Below, one piece after another: positions 17,445 through 26,117 of a DNA stretch of 48,187 bases (position 1 is its first letter; each line of letters opens with the position of its first letter). The stretch is from an uncultured Collinsella sp. (GTDB taxonomy: Bacteria; Actinomycetota; Coriobacteriia; Coriobacteriales; Coriobacteriaceae). Under the pieces are notes generated by a model that searched no databases, was not told the DNA's origin, and saw only the letters and a list, made by a program, of their open reading frames with translations. Location: assembly GCA_900758845.1 (NCBI GenBank), contig CAAESW010000082.1:1-48187 (forward strand). The letters run 5' to 3'. The translations under genes and the position numbers were made by a program.

Positions 17445-17529
17445 GCCGATACATACTGTCTGGCGAATCGTTTGTCAACGAATTCGGTGAACGGTAGTAA
17501 ATACCGTTCAAGCGTATGTATGTATCGGT
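17445..17529 (+). promoter_or_regulatory. Nested inverted-repeat leader upstream of the sialic acid operon
   Basis: An outer perfect 11-bp pair, CCGATACATAC (17446-17456) and GTATGTATCGG (17518-17528), encloses an inner 9-bp palindrome, TGAACGGTA (17488-17496) and TACCGTTCA (17502-17510), with a GTAAA loop. A competing hairpin TCGCC (17443-17447)/GGCGA (17462-17466) is exclusive with the outer stem. It could be a structured 5' leader RNA or a pair of operators. The rest of the 364-bp gap (17283-17646) holds no gene I can support. Confidence 0.6.
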
Positions 17530-17646
17530 CGCCGAGCGCGGCACCTCAGTTGGGTTCGTCGGTAGGTAAGGTATATATCGTCCGCAAGTTGCGCGGGGGC
17601 AAGTCTAGGTGCTCCCGAGTAAGATTCTCTATTGATAGGAGAAGAC

Positions 17647-19260
17647 ATGGCCATCATCAACAAGGGTATGTCCAGGCGTTCGTTCCTCGGCCTCACCGGC
17701 AGCGTCGCTGCTGTCGCAGGGCTTGGTCTCACCGGCTGCGGTGGCAGCTCTAACGACGAGGGTTCCGCTTCCGGTTCCACCGATTCCGCTAACCGTGGCG
17801 GCGGCGTGATCACCGCTGGTTCCGCTTACGCTCCGTCCAGCTTCGATCCCGCCAGCACCGGCTCCGCTGTGGGCCTGGGTGCTAACTGGCACGTCGTCGA
17901 GGGCCTCTACGGCATCGATTACCACGACTACAGCACCTTCAACGAGCTCGCCACCGACGATCCCAAGTCTGTGGACGACACCACTTTCGAGGTCACCATC
18001 CGCAAGGGCGCCAAGTTCTCCGATGGCACCGAGGTCACCGCTGACGATGTCGTTGCCTCCTACACTGCTTGCGCCGCTTCCGCTACCTATGCTCCGTTCT
18101 TCCAGCCCTTCGAGTCCATCGAGGCCAAGGACGCCAGCACCGTGACGGTCAAGACCAAGGTCCCCAACTTCTCCCTGCTCAAGGATCGTCTGGCCATCGT
18201 CCGCGTTACCCCGGCCACCCAGACCGAGGAGGATCGCGCCAAGCAGCCGATCGGTTCCGGCCCCTGGATGTACGACTCTATCTCCGATACCGAGATCACT
18301 CTGGTTCCCAACCCCGAGTACAACGGTGAGTATGCTGCCGAGGATAAGAAGATCCAGTACAGCATCCTGACCGACCCCACCGCTCGCGTTACCGCTCAGC
18401 AGGAGGGCTCCACGCTCGTTATGGAGCTCGTTACCGCTGACGCCGTCGACCAGCTCGAGAGCGCCGGCTGCAAGATCGATAACGTTCAGGGTTTCGGCAC
18501 CCGCTTCATCATGTTCAACGTCGCCAAGGAGCCCTGGAACAACGTCAAGGTCCGTCAGGCCGTCATGTATGCGCTCGACACCGAGAAGATGGTCAGCAAC
18601 ACCTTCGCCGGCCTTGCCACCGCTGCCAGCTGCTACCTGCCCAAGAGCTTCACCAACTATCATGAGGCTTCCACGGTGTACAAGACCGACGCCAAGAAGG
18701 CTAAGAAGCTCATCGAGGAGTCTGGCATCACCCCGGGTGCCATCACCCTGCGCACCACCGACAACGAGCAGATTAAGGGCATGGCCGCCCAGGTCAAGAA
18801 CGACCTCGACGCTCTCGGCTTCGATGTGACCATCCAGACCGATACCTCGCCGGCTACCTACGCTGCCATTGACGGCGGCGAGGCCTACGATATCCTCCTT
18901 GCCCCTGGCGATCCTTCCTGCTTCGGCGCTGATCCCGACCTGCTGCTCAACTGGTGGTACGGCGACAACGTCTGGATGCAGACCCGTTGCCCGTGGAAGG
19001 AGTCCGCTGAGTGGCAGAAGCTCCACGGTCTCATGGACGAGGCTCTTGCCGCCGAGGGCGACGAGCAGCAGAAGAAGTGGAACGAGTGCTTCGACATCAT
19101 TGCCGACAACGCCGTTCTGTACCCCGTTGTCCACGTCAAGACCGTCTCCGCTTCCTGGGACGATCCGTCCACTGCGCCCAACGGCGAGGCCCTCGATGGC
19201 TTCAAGGGCATCGGCACGACGAGCATGTCCTTCAGGGGCGTTGCGACCGTCAAGGCGTAA
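17647..19260 (+). CDS. Family 5 ABC substrate-binding lipoprotein, probably for sialic acid
   Basis: A 537-aa extracellular solute-binding protein of the dipeptide/oligopeptide (SBP_bac_5) family. The leader carries a Tat-like SRRSFLGL and a lipobox LTGC with the lipidated Cys at 31, followed by a Gly/Ser/Asp linker. Family features include FEVTIRKGAKFSDGTEVTADDV and the later VRQAVMYALD helix. ATG 17647 has AGGAGA 4-5 nt upstream. Its neighbours (permease, permease-ATPase fusion, ATPase, then NanA, ROK kinase and NanE) match the SatABCD/SiaEFGI type of sialic acid importer, so sialic acid is a context-based substrate inference. A peptide cannot be excluded. Confidence 0.85.
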   Translation: MAIINKGMSRRSFLGLTGSVAAVAGLGLTGCGGSSNDEGSASGSTDSANRGGGVITAGSAYAPSSFDPASTGSAVGLGANWHVVEGLYGIDYHDYSTFNELATDDPKSVDDTTFEVTIRKGAKFSDGTEVTADDVVASYTACAASATYAPFFQPFESIEAKDASTVTVKTKVPNFSLLKDRLAIVRVTPATQTEEDRAKQPIGSGPWMYDSISDTEITLVPNPEYNGEYAAEDKKIQYSILTDPTARVTAQQEGSTLVMELVTADAVDQLESAGCKIDNVQGFGTRFIMFNVAKEPWNNVKVRQAVMYALDTEKMVSNTFAGLATAASCYLPKSFTNYHEASTVYKTDAKKAKKLIEESGITPGAITLRTTDNEQIKGMAAQVKNDLDALGFDVTIQTDTSPATYAAIDGGEAYDILLAPGDPSCFGADPDLLLNWWYGDNVWMQTRCPWKESAEWQKLHGLMDEALAAEGDEQQKKWNECFDIIADNAVLYPVVHVKTVSASWDDPSTAPNGEALDGFKGIGTTSMSFRGVATVKA

Positions 19261-19323
19261 GACTCGCTTGAGTCTGTATGCAGGATGTCGGTCGTTGGGA
19301 TCGTATCCTCATAGTTGAAACAA

Positions 19324-19357
19324 AGACCCGGGCGGCAACGATGTCGCTCGGGTCTTG
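19324..19357 (+). terminator. Hairpin between the binding protein and permease genes
   Basis: AGACCCG (19324-19330) pairs with CGGGTCT (19349-19355), with further partial pairing inside. The T-run is short (TCTTGT). It probably lets the binding protein be made in excess over the membrane subunits. Confidence 0.6.
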
Positions 19358-19417
19358 TAATGAGTATCCGTACTCATATACCAGTTGGTCCTACCGACAA
19401 AAGAAAGGGGAGAGAAC

Positions 19418-20374
19418 GTGAACAACTTGCTACGTTTGATTGGAAGGCGTCTTGTGGCGCTGCCGATCATGGCATTGGGCGTCACCGTCCTGGTGTTCTT
19501 CCTTATGTCGTTCTCCAAGACCGACCCCGCCTACACGGCGTTGGGTGACGGTGCCTCGCCCGAGGCGGTTGCCGAGTACCATGAGAAGTATGGTCTGGAC
19601 GACCCCTGGCCCGTGCGCTACGTGCGCTATATGGGCGATTTGATCCATGGCGACATGGGCACCTATGGCGCTGCTCGCAACTCCGTTGCCAAGCGCATCT
19701 CCACGGCCCTGCCCGTCACGATGCAGCTGACCTTCATCGGTCTTGCCATCGGTGCGGTCGTTTCGTTTTTGCTCGGCGTCATCGCGGCACTGTATCGCGA
19801 CAAATGGCCGGACCAAGTGATCCGCGTCTTTTCCATCGCCGGCTTGGCAACCCCGTCGTTCTGGCTTGCCGTTCTGTTGATCCTGCTGTTCTCTTCCTAC
19901 CTTAAGGTGCTCCCGGCATCGGGTGCTCTGCCTCACTTCACCACGAATCCGGTTGGCTATCTGGGACGTATGATCATGCCCGCCATCGCCTTGGCATTTC
20001 CGCTGACGGGCCAGATGACTCGTATCGTGCGTACCGCCATGGTCGAGGAGCTCGACAAGGATTATGTCCGTATGGCTCGCGGCGCCGGCGTTCCCGAGAA
20101 GGTCGTCGTCGGCATCAACGTTCTTCGCAATGCGCTGATCACCCCGGTCACCACCCTCGGTCTTAAGATCGGTTACCTCATGGGCGGCGCCGTCGTCATC
20201 GAGGTTATCTTCAACCTCCCCGGCATGGGCACCGCGATTCTGCAGGGCGTTCAGGGCAACGAGGCGAACCTGGTTCAGGGCGTCGTTATCGTCGTTGCTC
20301 TTGCCTTCATCATCATCAACATCGTGGTTGACATGCTCTACCTGCTCATCAACCCGCGCATCAGGACGGTGTAG
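19418..20374 (+). CDS. ABC transporter permease (DppB type), sialic acid/peptide importer
   Basis: A 318-aa inner-membrane subunit with about six hydrophobic helices. It has the DppB N-terminus (RLIGRRLVALPIMALGVTVL) and the EAA loop (VRMARGAGVPEKVVVGINVL) that docks the ATPase. GTG 19418 is the start: AAGGGGAGAG lies directly upstream, and the ORF's earlier ATG at 19385 has no ribosome binding site. It is 3 nt upstream of the fused permease-ATPase gene. Confidence 0.9.
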   Translation: MNNLLRLIGRRLVALPIMALGVTVLVFFLMSFSKTDPAYTALGDGASPEAVAEYHEKYGLDDPWPVRYVRYMGDLIHGDMGTYGAARNSVAKRISTALPVTMQLTFIGLAIGAVVSFLLGVIAALYRDKWPDQVIRVFSIAGLATPSFWLAVLLILLFSSYLKVLPASGALPHFTTNPVGYLGRMIMPAIALAFPLTGQMTRIVRTAMVEELDKDYVRMARGAGVPEKVVVGINVLRNALITPVTTLGLKIGYLMGGAVVIEVIFNLPGMGTAILQGVQGNEANLVQGVVIVVALAFIIINIVVDMLYLLINPRIRTV

Positions 20375-20377
20375 ATT

Positions 20378-22393
20378 ATGGTAAAGATTCGAGAGAAGCA
20401 AACCGAACAGCTCGAGAAGGCTGCCTCCAAGGGGCTCAAGCTCGGTGGCTGGAAGAAGATGACGCTGTCTTCTAAGATTGCCGCCGTCGTGCTGGTGCTG
20501 GTCGCCCTGACTGCGATCCTGGCGCCCCTTCTTGCCCCCTATAGCCCGGTCGAGATCTTTACGGCTCGCCAGGCTCCCGGCAACGGATTTATCTTCGGTA
20601 CCGACGATAAGGGTCGCGACATTCTGTCGCGTATGCTCTACGGTGGTCGTTACTCGCTGATTATCGGCTTTGGCGCCACTGCCATGGCTCTGGTCTGCGG
20701 CTCGGTCGTGGGCGCCCTTGCAGCGGTTTCGCGCAAGGCCGTCTCCGAGACGATCATGCGTATCCTGGACATCATCATGTCCATCCCGGGCATCGCCCTC
20801 GCGGCCGTCTTCGTCTCCATCCTGGGCAACTCCGTGCCGTCGATCATCTTCGCCATCGGCTTTATGTACACTCCGCAGATTGCCCGTATCGTGCGCGCCA
20901 ACATCGTGTCCGAGTACGGCGAGGACTATGTCCGCGCGGTCATCGTTTCCGGCGCCAAGGCTCCGTGGATTTTGATCAAGCATGTTCTGCGTAACTGCAT
21001 CGCCCCGATCATGGTCTTCACCGTTACCCTGGTCGCCGACGCCATCATCTTCGAGGCCTCGCTGACCTTCATCGGCGCTGGTATCCAGGAGCCCACCGCT
21101 ACCTGGGGCAACATCCTCGCCGACGCCCGCGGCGGCGTGCTCGCCGGCCGTTGGTGGCAGGCGCTGTTCCCGGGCCTGGCCATCATGATCACCTGCCTGG
21201 CGCTCAACATCCTCTCCGAGGGCATTACCGACGCCATGGCCGCTGCTCCCTCCGCTGCCCTGGATCCTACCGATTCCTCCAAGCGTCGCGAGGCCGACCT
21301 GCTGGTCTCCGACCCCGTTCGCGCCTACAAGGAGCAGGCCCAGTCCCTCTCCGCTCGCCTTGGCGCCCTGCGCGATGTCGAGCTCAAGCGTGGCGATCGT
21401 CACGTGCCCGACGAGTCCGTTGAGCCGATTCTCTCGGTCCGTGACTTCTGCATCCAGTTTGAGCATCACGGTGATATCAACGTCGTCGACCATGTCAACT
21501 TTGACGTTCGTCCTGGTCAGACCATGGGCCTGGTGGGCGAGTCCGGTTGCGGTAAGTCCATCACCACGCTGGCCATCATGGGCCTGACCGACGATGACGA
21601 GCATCTTTCCGGCGAGGTTCTCTGGGAGGGTCGCGACCTGCTCAAGATGAGCAAGAAGGAGTGGTTCGGCCTGCGCGGTACCGATATCGCTATGGTCTAT
21701 CAGGACGCCCTGTCCTCGCTTAATCCCTCCATGCTCATCTCTGCCCAGATGAAGCAGCTCACCAAGCGCGGCGGAACCCGCAGCGCCGAGGAGCTCCTGG
21801 AGCTCGTCGGCCTCGATCCCAAGCGCACGCTCGAGAGCTATCCGCACGAGCTTTCCGGCGGCCAGCGTCAGCGTGTCCTGATCGCTATGGCCCTTACCCG
21901 CGACCCCAAGCTGGTCATCTGCGACGAGCCCACGACCGCTCTGGACGTTACCGTCCAGAAGCAGGTCATCAAGCTGCTCAACGATCTTCAGGCCAAGCTC
22001 GGCTTTGCCATGATCTTCGTTTCGCATGACCTGGCTCTGGTCGCCGAGGTTGCCCATAACATCACGGTTATGTACGCTGGCCAGGTTATCGAGCAGGCAC
22101 CCACCAAGGAGCTGCTCACCAACCCGATCCACGAGTACACCCGCGGTCTTCTGGGTTCCGTTCTGTCCATCGAGAGCGGTTCGGGTCGCCTGCACCAGGT
22201 GCCCGGCGCCGTTCCGAGCCCGCGCGATTTCCCCAAGGGCGATCGCTTCGCGCCCCGCTCGAGCCATCCGCGTATTGGCCTGGACACCCGTCCGGTCTTC
22301 AAGCGCGTGCCCGGCACCGAGCACTTCTATTCCGAGCTCCCCGACGAGGTGCTCAAGGCAAATGGTTTGACCCCTCACGCGGAGGTGATGTAG
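20378..22393 (+). CDS. Fused ABC permease (DppC type) and ATPase (DppD type)
   Basis: A 671-aa protein joining two subunits that are usually separate. Residues 1-300 form a DppC-like permease with the FGTDDKGRDILSRMLYGGR signature and an EAA loop. A charged linker of about 45 residues follows, then an ABC ATPase with Walker A GESGCGKS (387-394), signature LSGGQRQR and Walker B LVICDEPTTALD. Residues ~600-671 correspond to the oligopeptide C-terminal domain but contain none of its usual cysteines (FAPRSSHPRIG where FxPRCPxA is normal). The same fusion occurs in Corynebacterium SiaG-type sialic acid importers, as I recall them. The next ATPase gene starts immediately after the stop. Confidence 0.92.
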   Translation: MVKIREKQTEQLEKAASKGLKLGGWKKMTLSSKIAAVVLVLVALTAILAPLLAPYSPVEIFTARQAPGNGFIFGTDDKGRDILSRMLYGGRYSLIIGFGATAMALVCGSVVGALAAVSRKAVSETIMRILDIIMSIPGIALAAVFVSILGNSVPSIIFAIGFMYTPQIARIVRANIVSEYGEDYVRAVIVSGAKAPWILIKHVLRNCIAPIMVFTVTLVADAIIFEASLTFIGAGIQEPTATWGNILADARGGVLAGRWWQALFPGLAIMITCLALNILSEGITDAMAAAPSAALDPTDSSKRREADLLVSDPVRAYKEQAQSLSARLGALRDVELKRGDRHVPDESVEPILSVRDFCIQFEHHGDINVVDHVNFDVRPGQTMGLVGESGCGKSITTLAIMGLTDDDEHLSGEVLWEGRDLLKMSKKEWFGLRGTDIAMVYQDALSSLNPSMLISAQMKQLTKRGGTRSAEELLELVGLDPKRTLESYPHELSGGQRQRVLIAMALTRDPKLVICDEPTTALDVTVQKQVIKLLNDLQAKLGFAMIFVSHDLALVAEVAHNITVMYAGQVIEQAPTKELLTNPIHEYTRGLLGSVLSIESGSGRLHQVPGAVPSPRDFPKGDRFAPRSSHPRIGLDTRPVFKRVPGTEHFYSELPDEVLKANGLTPHAEVM

Positions 22394-23221
22394 ATGAGCG
22401 AGACCGCAGTCAACGGCGTCGAGCCGATCATCTTCCTTGATGACGTCCACGTCACCTTTAGGACCCGTACCGGCTCGATTCTGCACCCCAACCTGGTTCA
22501 CGCCGTCCAGGGTGTAACGATTAAGCTCATGCCCGGTCAGACGATCGGCATCGTCGGCGAGTCCGGTTGCGGTAAGTCCACCACCGCCAACGTCATGTGC
22601 GGCCTGCAGGCCCCCACGAGCGGCAAGGTCTACTTTAAGGGCAAGGACGTTACCAAACGTACCGCCGAGGACCGTCGCCACATGGGTCGCGTCATCTCGG
22701 TCGTGTTCCAGAACCCGGCCACGGCGCTCAACCCCCGCATGGTCGTTCGCGAGCAGCTGCTCGACCCCATGCGCGTCCACAACCTGGGTACCGAGGCCGA
22801 GCAGGAGAAGCGCGTCAAGGAGCTCCTGGAGCTCACCGGTCTGCCCAGCTCCGCCGCCGAGGTTCTTCCCGGTCAGCTTTCGGGCGGCCAGCGTCAGCGC
22901 GTCGCAATTGCCCGTGCCCTGTCGCTGAACCCCGATGCCATCATCGCCGACGAGCCCACCTCGGCTCTGGACGTTTCGGTCCGCGCGCAGATTCTGAACC
23001 TGCTGACCGACCTTAAGAAGGAGCTCGGCCTGGCCATGGTGTTCATTAGCCATGACATCCAGACGGTCCGCTATATCTCTGACGACATCATCGTTATGAA
23101 TGGCGGCAGGATCGTCGAGCAGGGCGAGGCCAAGCAGGTCTTCCAGCACCCCCAGGACCCCTACACCAAGATGCTGCTCGGCGCTGCGCCGTCGCTGCTG
23201 CACCCCAAGCTCGGCGAGTAG
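22394..23221 (+). CDS. ABC transporter ATP-binding protein (DppF type, short form)
   Basis: A 275-aa ATPase with Walker A GESGCGKST, signature LSGGQRQRVAIARAL, Walker B IIADEPTSALD and switch histidine (FISHD). It would heterodimerise with the ATPase half of the preceding fusion. It lacks the cysteine-bearing C-terminal extension present in the second transporter's DppF (40462-41490). GGAGGTGATG precedes the ATG, which immediately follows the previous stop codon. Confidence 0.93.
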   Translation: MSETAVNGVEPIIFLDDVHVTFRTRTGSILHPNLVHAVQGVTIKLMPGQTIGIVGESGCGKSTTANVMCGLQAPTSGKVYFKGKDVTKRTAEDRRHMGRVISVVFQNPATALNPRMVVREQLLDPMRVHNLGTEAEQEKRVKELLELTGLPSSAAEVLPGQLSGGQRQRVAIARALSLNPDAIIADEPTSALDVSVRAQILNLLTDLKKELGLAMVFISHDIQTVRYISDDIIVMNGGRIVEQGEAKQVFQHPQDPYTKMLLGAAPSLLHPKLGE

Positions 23222-23237
23222 CCTCGCTTTCCCTCCC

Positions 23238-23265
23238 GTGCGCCCGGTTCCCTTGCCGGGCGCAC
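23238..23265 (+). terminator. GC-rich hairpin after the importer genes
   Basis: A perfect 10-bp stem GTGCGCCCGG / CCGGGCGCAC with an 8-nt loop. No T-tract follows, so it is more likely an mRNA-stability or pausing hairpin than a full terminator. Confidence 0.5.
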
Positions 23266-23301
23266 CTCCGTTGCGATTTCGAAAGGTTGGGTTCACGAGC
23301 C

Positions 23302-24279
23302 ATGCCAAGTGCTCAGGAGCTACAACATCAATTTGGTGAATACCGAGGCGCCATGCCCCGTCCATCAGATTTCGATCTCTTTTGGAAGGATCGCATGGCC
23401 GAGGCCGACGCCGTCGGGCTTGACTATGCGATCGAGACGGCATCGGTCGCCGATGCCGCGACCTGCCAGCTTTTCGACCTCTGGTATACCGGCATGTGTG
23501 GCGCGCGCCTGCATGCCAAATACCTTAAACCTGTCTCGGACGAGCCCGTGCCATTGGTACTTCAGTTCCATGGGTATCCGGGTGCAAGCCGCAGCTGGTT
23601 TGAGCAGGCGTCGTTTGCGGGCATGGGCATGGCACTCATCGCCCTCGACTGCCCCGGCCAAGGAGGTCCCTCCGAGGACATTGGTGGATTTGAGGGCACA
23701 ACGGTTGCCGGTCATATCGTCGCCGGTATCGACGGCGACCCGGCCAACCTCTACTATGTCCGCTTGCACCAAGATATTCGCATCCTGTGCCGCATCGTTC
23801 GCGAGCTCGAGGGCATCGATCTTGCCCGTGTGTTTGTGAACGGCGCGTCTCAGGGCGGCGGTTTGGGCATTGCGACCTGTGCACTTAACAGCGAGCTTAT
23901 CAATCGCGCCGCCATCCTCTATCCCTTCCTGTCAGATTTTCGCCTGGTCTGGGATTTGGATGCCGACGACATTGCCTACGAGGGCCTGCGCTATTGGTCT
24001 CGCTGGTTTGACGAGGACTCGACTCGTATTGACGAAGCCTATGCCAAGCTGGCGTACTTCGATTCCAAGAACTTTGCCCCTATGGTCAAATGCCCCGTGC
24101 TGTTTGGCACCGGCACAGCCGATATCGTCTGTCCGCCAGCGACGCAGTTTGCGGTCTATAACAACCTGACCTGCGAAAAGCGTCATGAGTTCTTTGAAGG
24201 CTTTGGCCACGAGGAGATTCAGGATTTTGACGATTTGATCATTCCGTTTTTCTGCAAGGGAGGGGAGGCTCATGTCTAA
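23302..24279 (+). CDS. AXE1-family acetylesterase, possibly a sialate O-acetylesterase
   Basis: A 325-aa alpha/beta hydrolase of the acetylxylan esterase / cephalosporin-C deacetylase family. The N-terminal PRPSDFDLFWKDRMAEA block is typical. The triad is visible: nucleophile Ser in VNGASQGGGLG, Asp in GTADIV, His in FEGFGHEEI. No signal peptide is seen, so it acts in the cytoplasm. Within a sialic acid cassette the likely task is removing O-acetyl groups from imported sialic acid; this is inference. ATG 23302 fits the family N-terminus, but its ribosome binding site is poor (GAAAGG is 15 nt away). TTG 23287 is an alternative. The stop overlaps the next gene by 8 nt. Confidence 0.85.
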   Translation: MPSAQELQHQFGEYRGAMPRPSDFDLFWKDRMAEADAVGLDYAIETASVADAATCQLFDLWYTGMCGARLHAKYLKPVSDEPVPLVLQFHGYPGASRSWFEQASFAGMGMALIALDCPGQGGPSEDIGGFEGTTVAGHIVAGIDGDPANLYYVRLHQDIRILCRIVRELEGIDLARVFVNGASQGGGLGIATCALNSELINRAAILYPFLSDFRLVWDLDADDIAYEGLRYWSRWFDEDSTRIDEAYAKLAYFDSKNFAPMVKCPVLFGTGTADIVCPPATQFAVYNNLTCEKRHEFFEGFGHEEIQDFDDLIIPFFCKGGEAHV

Positions 24280-25123
24280 GTGCGAGAGCAATGTTGACGA
24301 GCTGATTGTCCCCGGGCTTGTGGGAATTCCTGGAACGGTTTCGTCAAGGCTCGCAGAATATCGGGACTGGCGCGGTGATGTCCAAGCAGATGTTTCTGAT
24401 TTAGAGACATGCGCTTCGAATCTTGAGATTCAAGGCCTGGCCATTACGGCGATTGACTTTGTTAACCCCTGCGCCCGTTACTCGGAGGTCTCCTTTGAGC
24501 TCGGTGACGATGCGATTCACGCTCGTTTGATCGAGCCTGTCGGTCGTGCCCGAGTATCTGAGCGCGTGCCGCTGTGCCTGATGTTCCACGACATCGATCG
24601 GCCTGTGCGCGGCTGGCATCACATGACGAGATTTGCCGCCATGGGGTATGCCGTCCTCGCGCTGGATGACGATGTTGCTGGTGCGAACGACCTGCAGCGG
24701 GGGATTTCTTCGCCCGCTTTTGTCGAGCGCGTCCGTTGGGGTTGCGCGCTGGCGAAGGTGGCGCGCAATCTTGATGGCATGGACCCCGACCGCATCTTTG
24801 CATGGGGCGAGGGTCTTGGCGGCGGAGTCGCGCTGGCGGTTTCTGCTCTGGACGAGCGGGGCCTCGCCTGCACGGCGGTTGCCAATCCGCTTCCTGGCGG
24901 CCTCGAGGCGCTGTCGTCTCGGGTGCGCGGATCGGTGCTCATGGGCACATCGCTTATGGATACCGTGAGCGATCCCAAGGATCAGTTTGCCGTATTCAAC
25001 GGTCTTGAGTGTGACCGGAGGCATATCATCTATGCCAAATACGCTCACGAGCGCATCAATGCGTTCGAAAACGAAGTCGTCGACTTTTTTAACCAAACGT
25101 TCTACCCGTGTTCTTTGGCCTAG
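24272..25123 (+). CDS. AXE1-like alpha/beta hydrolase paralogue lacking the catalytic serine
   Basis: A 283-aa protein related along its length to the preceding esterase: CLMFHDIDRPVRGWHHMTRF matches the substrate loop, and the GTSLMDTV and KYAHERI segments keep the Asp and His. The nucleophile elbow reads WGEGLGGG where the upstream gene has NGASQGGG, so Ser is replaced by Gly and the enzyme should be inactive as a serine esterase. The frame is intact, overlaps its neighbour by 8 nt, and codon use is normal, so it is not simply decayed. It may be a regulatory or heteromeric partner, or bind a sugar without cutting it. Confidence 0.75.
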   Translation: MSKCESNVDELIVPGLVGIPGTVSSRLAEYRDWRGDVQADVSDLETCASNLEIQGLAITAIDFVNPCARYSEVSFELGDDAIHARLIEPVGRARVSERVPLCLMFHDIDRPVRGWHHMTRFAAMGYAVLALDDDVAGANDLQRGISSPAFVERVRWGCALAKVARNLDGMDPDRIFAWGEGLGGGVALAVSALDERGLACTAVANPLPGGLEALSSRVRGSVLMGTSLMDTVSDPKDQFAVFNGLECDRRHIIYAKYAHERINAFENEVVDFFNQTFYPCSLA

Positions 25124-25191
25124 ACGGCCTGGACACTGCCAACAAGAGTGGGCGGCATAGGGCTGCCCGCCAGACAACTAAGGAGATTCTT

Positions 25192-26112
25192 GTGGCAACT
25201 CAGAAATTCACCGGCGTTATCCCTCCCGTCGTTGTTCCCGATACCGAAGACCACCAGCTCGATGTTGCCTCCTTTGAGCGCAGCATCAACCGCATGATCG
25301 ATGCCGGCGTCGATGGCTTGTTCTTCCTGGGCTCCTCGGGCGAGGTCGTCTTCTCCACCGACGAGCGTCGCCGTCAGATCATCGCCGAGGCCGTCCGTAT
25401 CGTCGACCACCGCGTTCCCGTTCTGGTCGGCATCATCGACACCGAGACCGAGCGCATGATCGAGCACGGTAAGGTCGCTCAGGAGCTGGGCGCCGATGCC
25501 CTCGTCGCCACCTGCCCGTTCTATGCCCTGCAGGGCATGACCGAGGTCGAGGAGCACTTCCGCATCCTGCATGAGGAACTCGACCTGCCCATCTTCGCCT
25601 ACGACATCCCCGTGTGTGTCCACACCAAGCTCCCCTGGAAGCTCCTAGCCAAGCTCGGCGCCGAGGGCGTTCTGGCCGGCGTCAAGGATTCCTCGGGTGA
25701 TGACATCTCGTTCCGCTACCTCGTTCAGGAGAACGAGAAGAACGGCCATCCGATGAGCATCCTCACCGGTCACGAGGTTGTTGTCGACGGCGCCTACCTC
25801 GGTGGCGCCGACGGTTCCGTCCCGGGTCTCGCCAACGTTGAGCCCGAGGGCTACGTGCGTCAGTGGAAGGCCGCTCAGGCTGGTGACTGGGCTACCGTCA
25901 AGGCCGAGCAGGATCGCCTCAATGAGATTTCGCACATCTGGGATGTCACCTCGGGCGTCCAGGGTTATGCCGGTGGCGTCGGCGCCTTCAAGACCGCTAT
26001 GAACCTCATGGGTATCTTCGACAGCCCGACCATGCCGCGCCCGGTGAAGGCCATGACCGGCGAGAACGTCGAGGCGATTAAGAAGGTCCTCCAGGACAAC
26101 GGTCTCCTGTAA
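25192..26112 (+). CDS. nanA: DapA/NanA-superfamily lyase, probably N-acetylneuraminate lyase
   Basis: A 306-aa TIM-barrel class I aldolase. Schiff-base Lys is K165 (GVKDSSGD) and the catalytic Tyr is Y137 (FAYDIP), the same positions as in E. coli NanA. The 2-keto-acid binding loop is GSSGE (47-51). Neighbouring ManNAc kinase and NanE genes point to cleavage of N-acetylneuraminate to pyruvate and ManNAc. The GSSGE and KDSSGD motifs are also common in KDG-aldolase-like members, so specificity rests on context. GTG 25192 has AAGGAG 6 nt upstream. Confidence 0.8.
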   Translation: MATQKFTGVIPPVVVPDTEDHQLDVASFERSINRMIDAGVDGLFFLGSSGEVVFSTDERRRQIIAEAVRIVDHRVPVLVGIIDTETERMIEHGKVAQELGADALVATCPFYALQGMTEVEEHFRILHEELDLPIFAYDIPVCVHTKLPWKLLAKLGAEGVLAGVKDSSGDDISFRYLVQENEKNGHPMSILTGHEVVVDGAYLGGADGSVPGLANVEPEGYVRQWKAAQAGDWATVKAEQDRLNEISHIWDVTSGVQGYAGGVGAFKTAMNLMGIFDSPTMPRPVKAMTGENVEAIKKVLQDNGLL

Positions 26113-26117
26113 AGCTT

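Noticed and set aside
23238..23265. Operon end after the fourth ABC gene
   Set aside because: The stem is strong but has no T-tract, and the following esterase-nan genes fit the same pathway, so it is read as an internal hairpin.
19430..23443. A 1337-codon open frame on the minus strand across the ABC transporter genes
   Set aside because: It is the antisense shadow of four clear plus-strand genes with strong GC-biased third positions. Its product is low-complexity and matches no domain.
24272..25123. Treating the second AXE1-like gene as a pseudogene
   Set aside because: The frame is full length with a translational overlap and normal codon use. Only the nucleophile is changed, so it is reported as a CDS for a probable non-catalytic protein.
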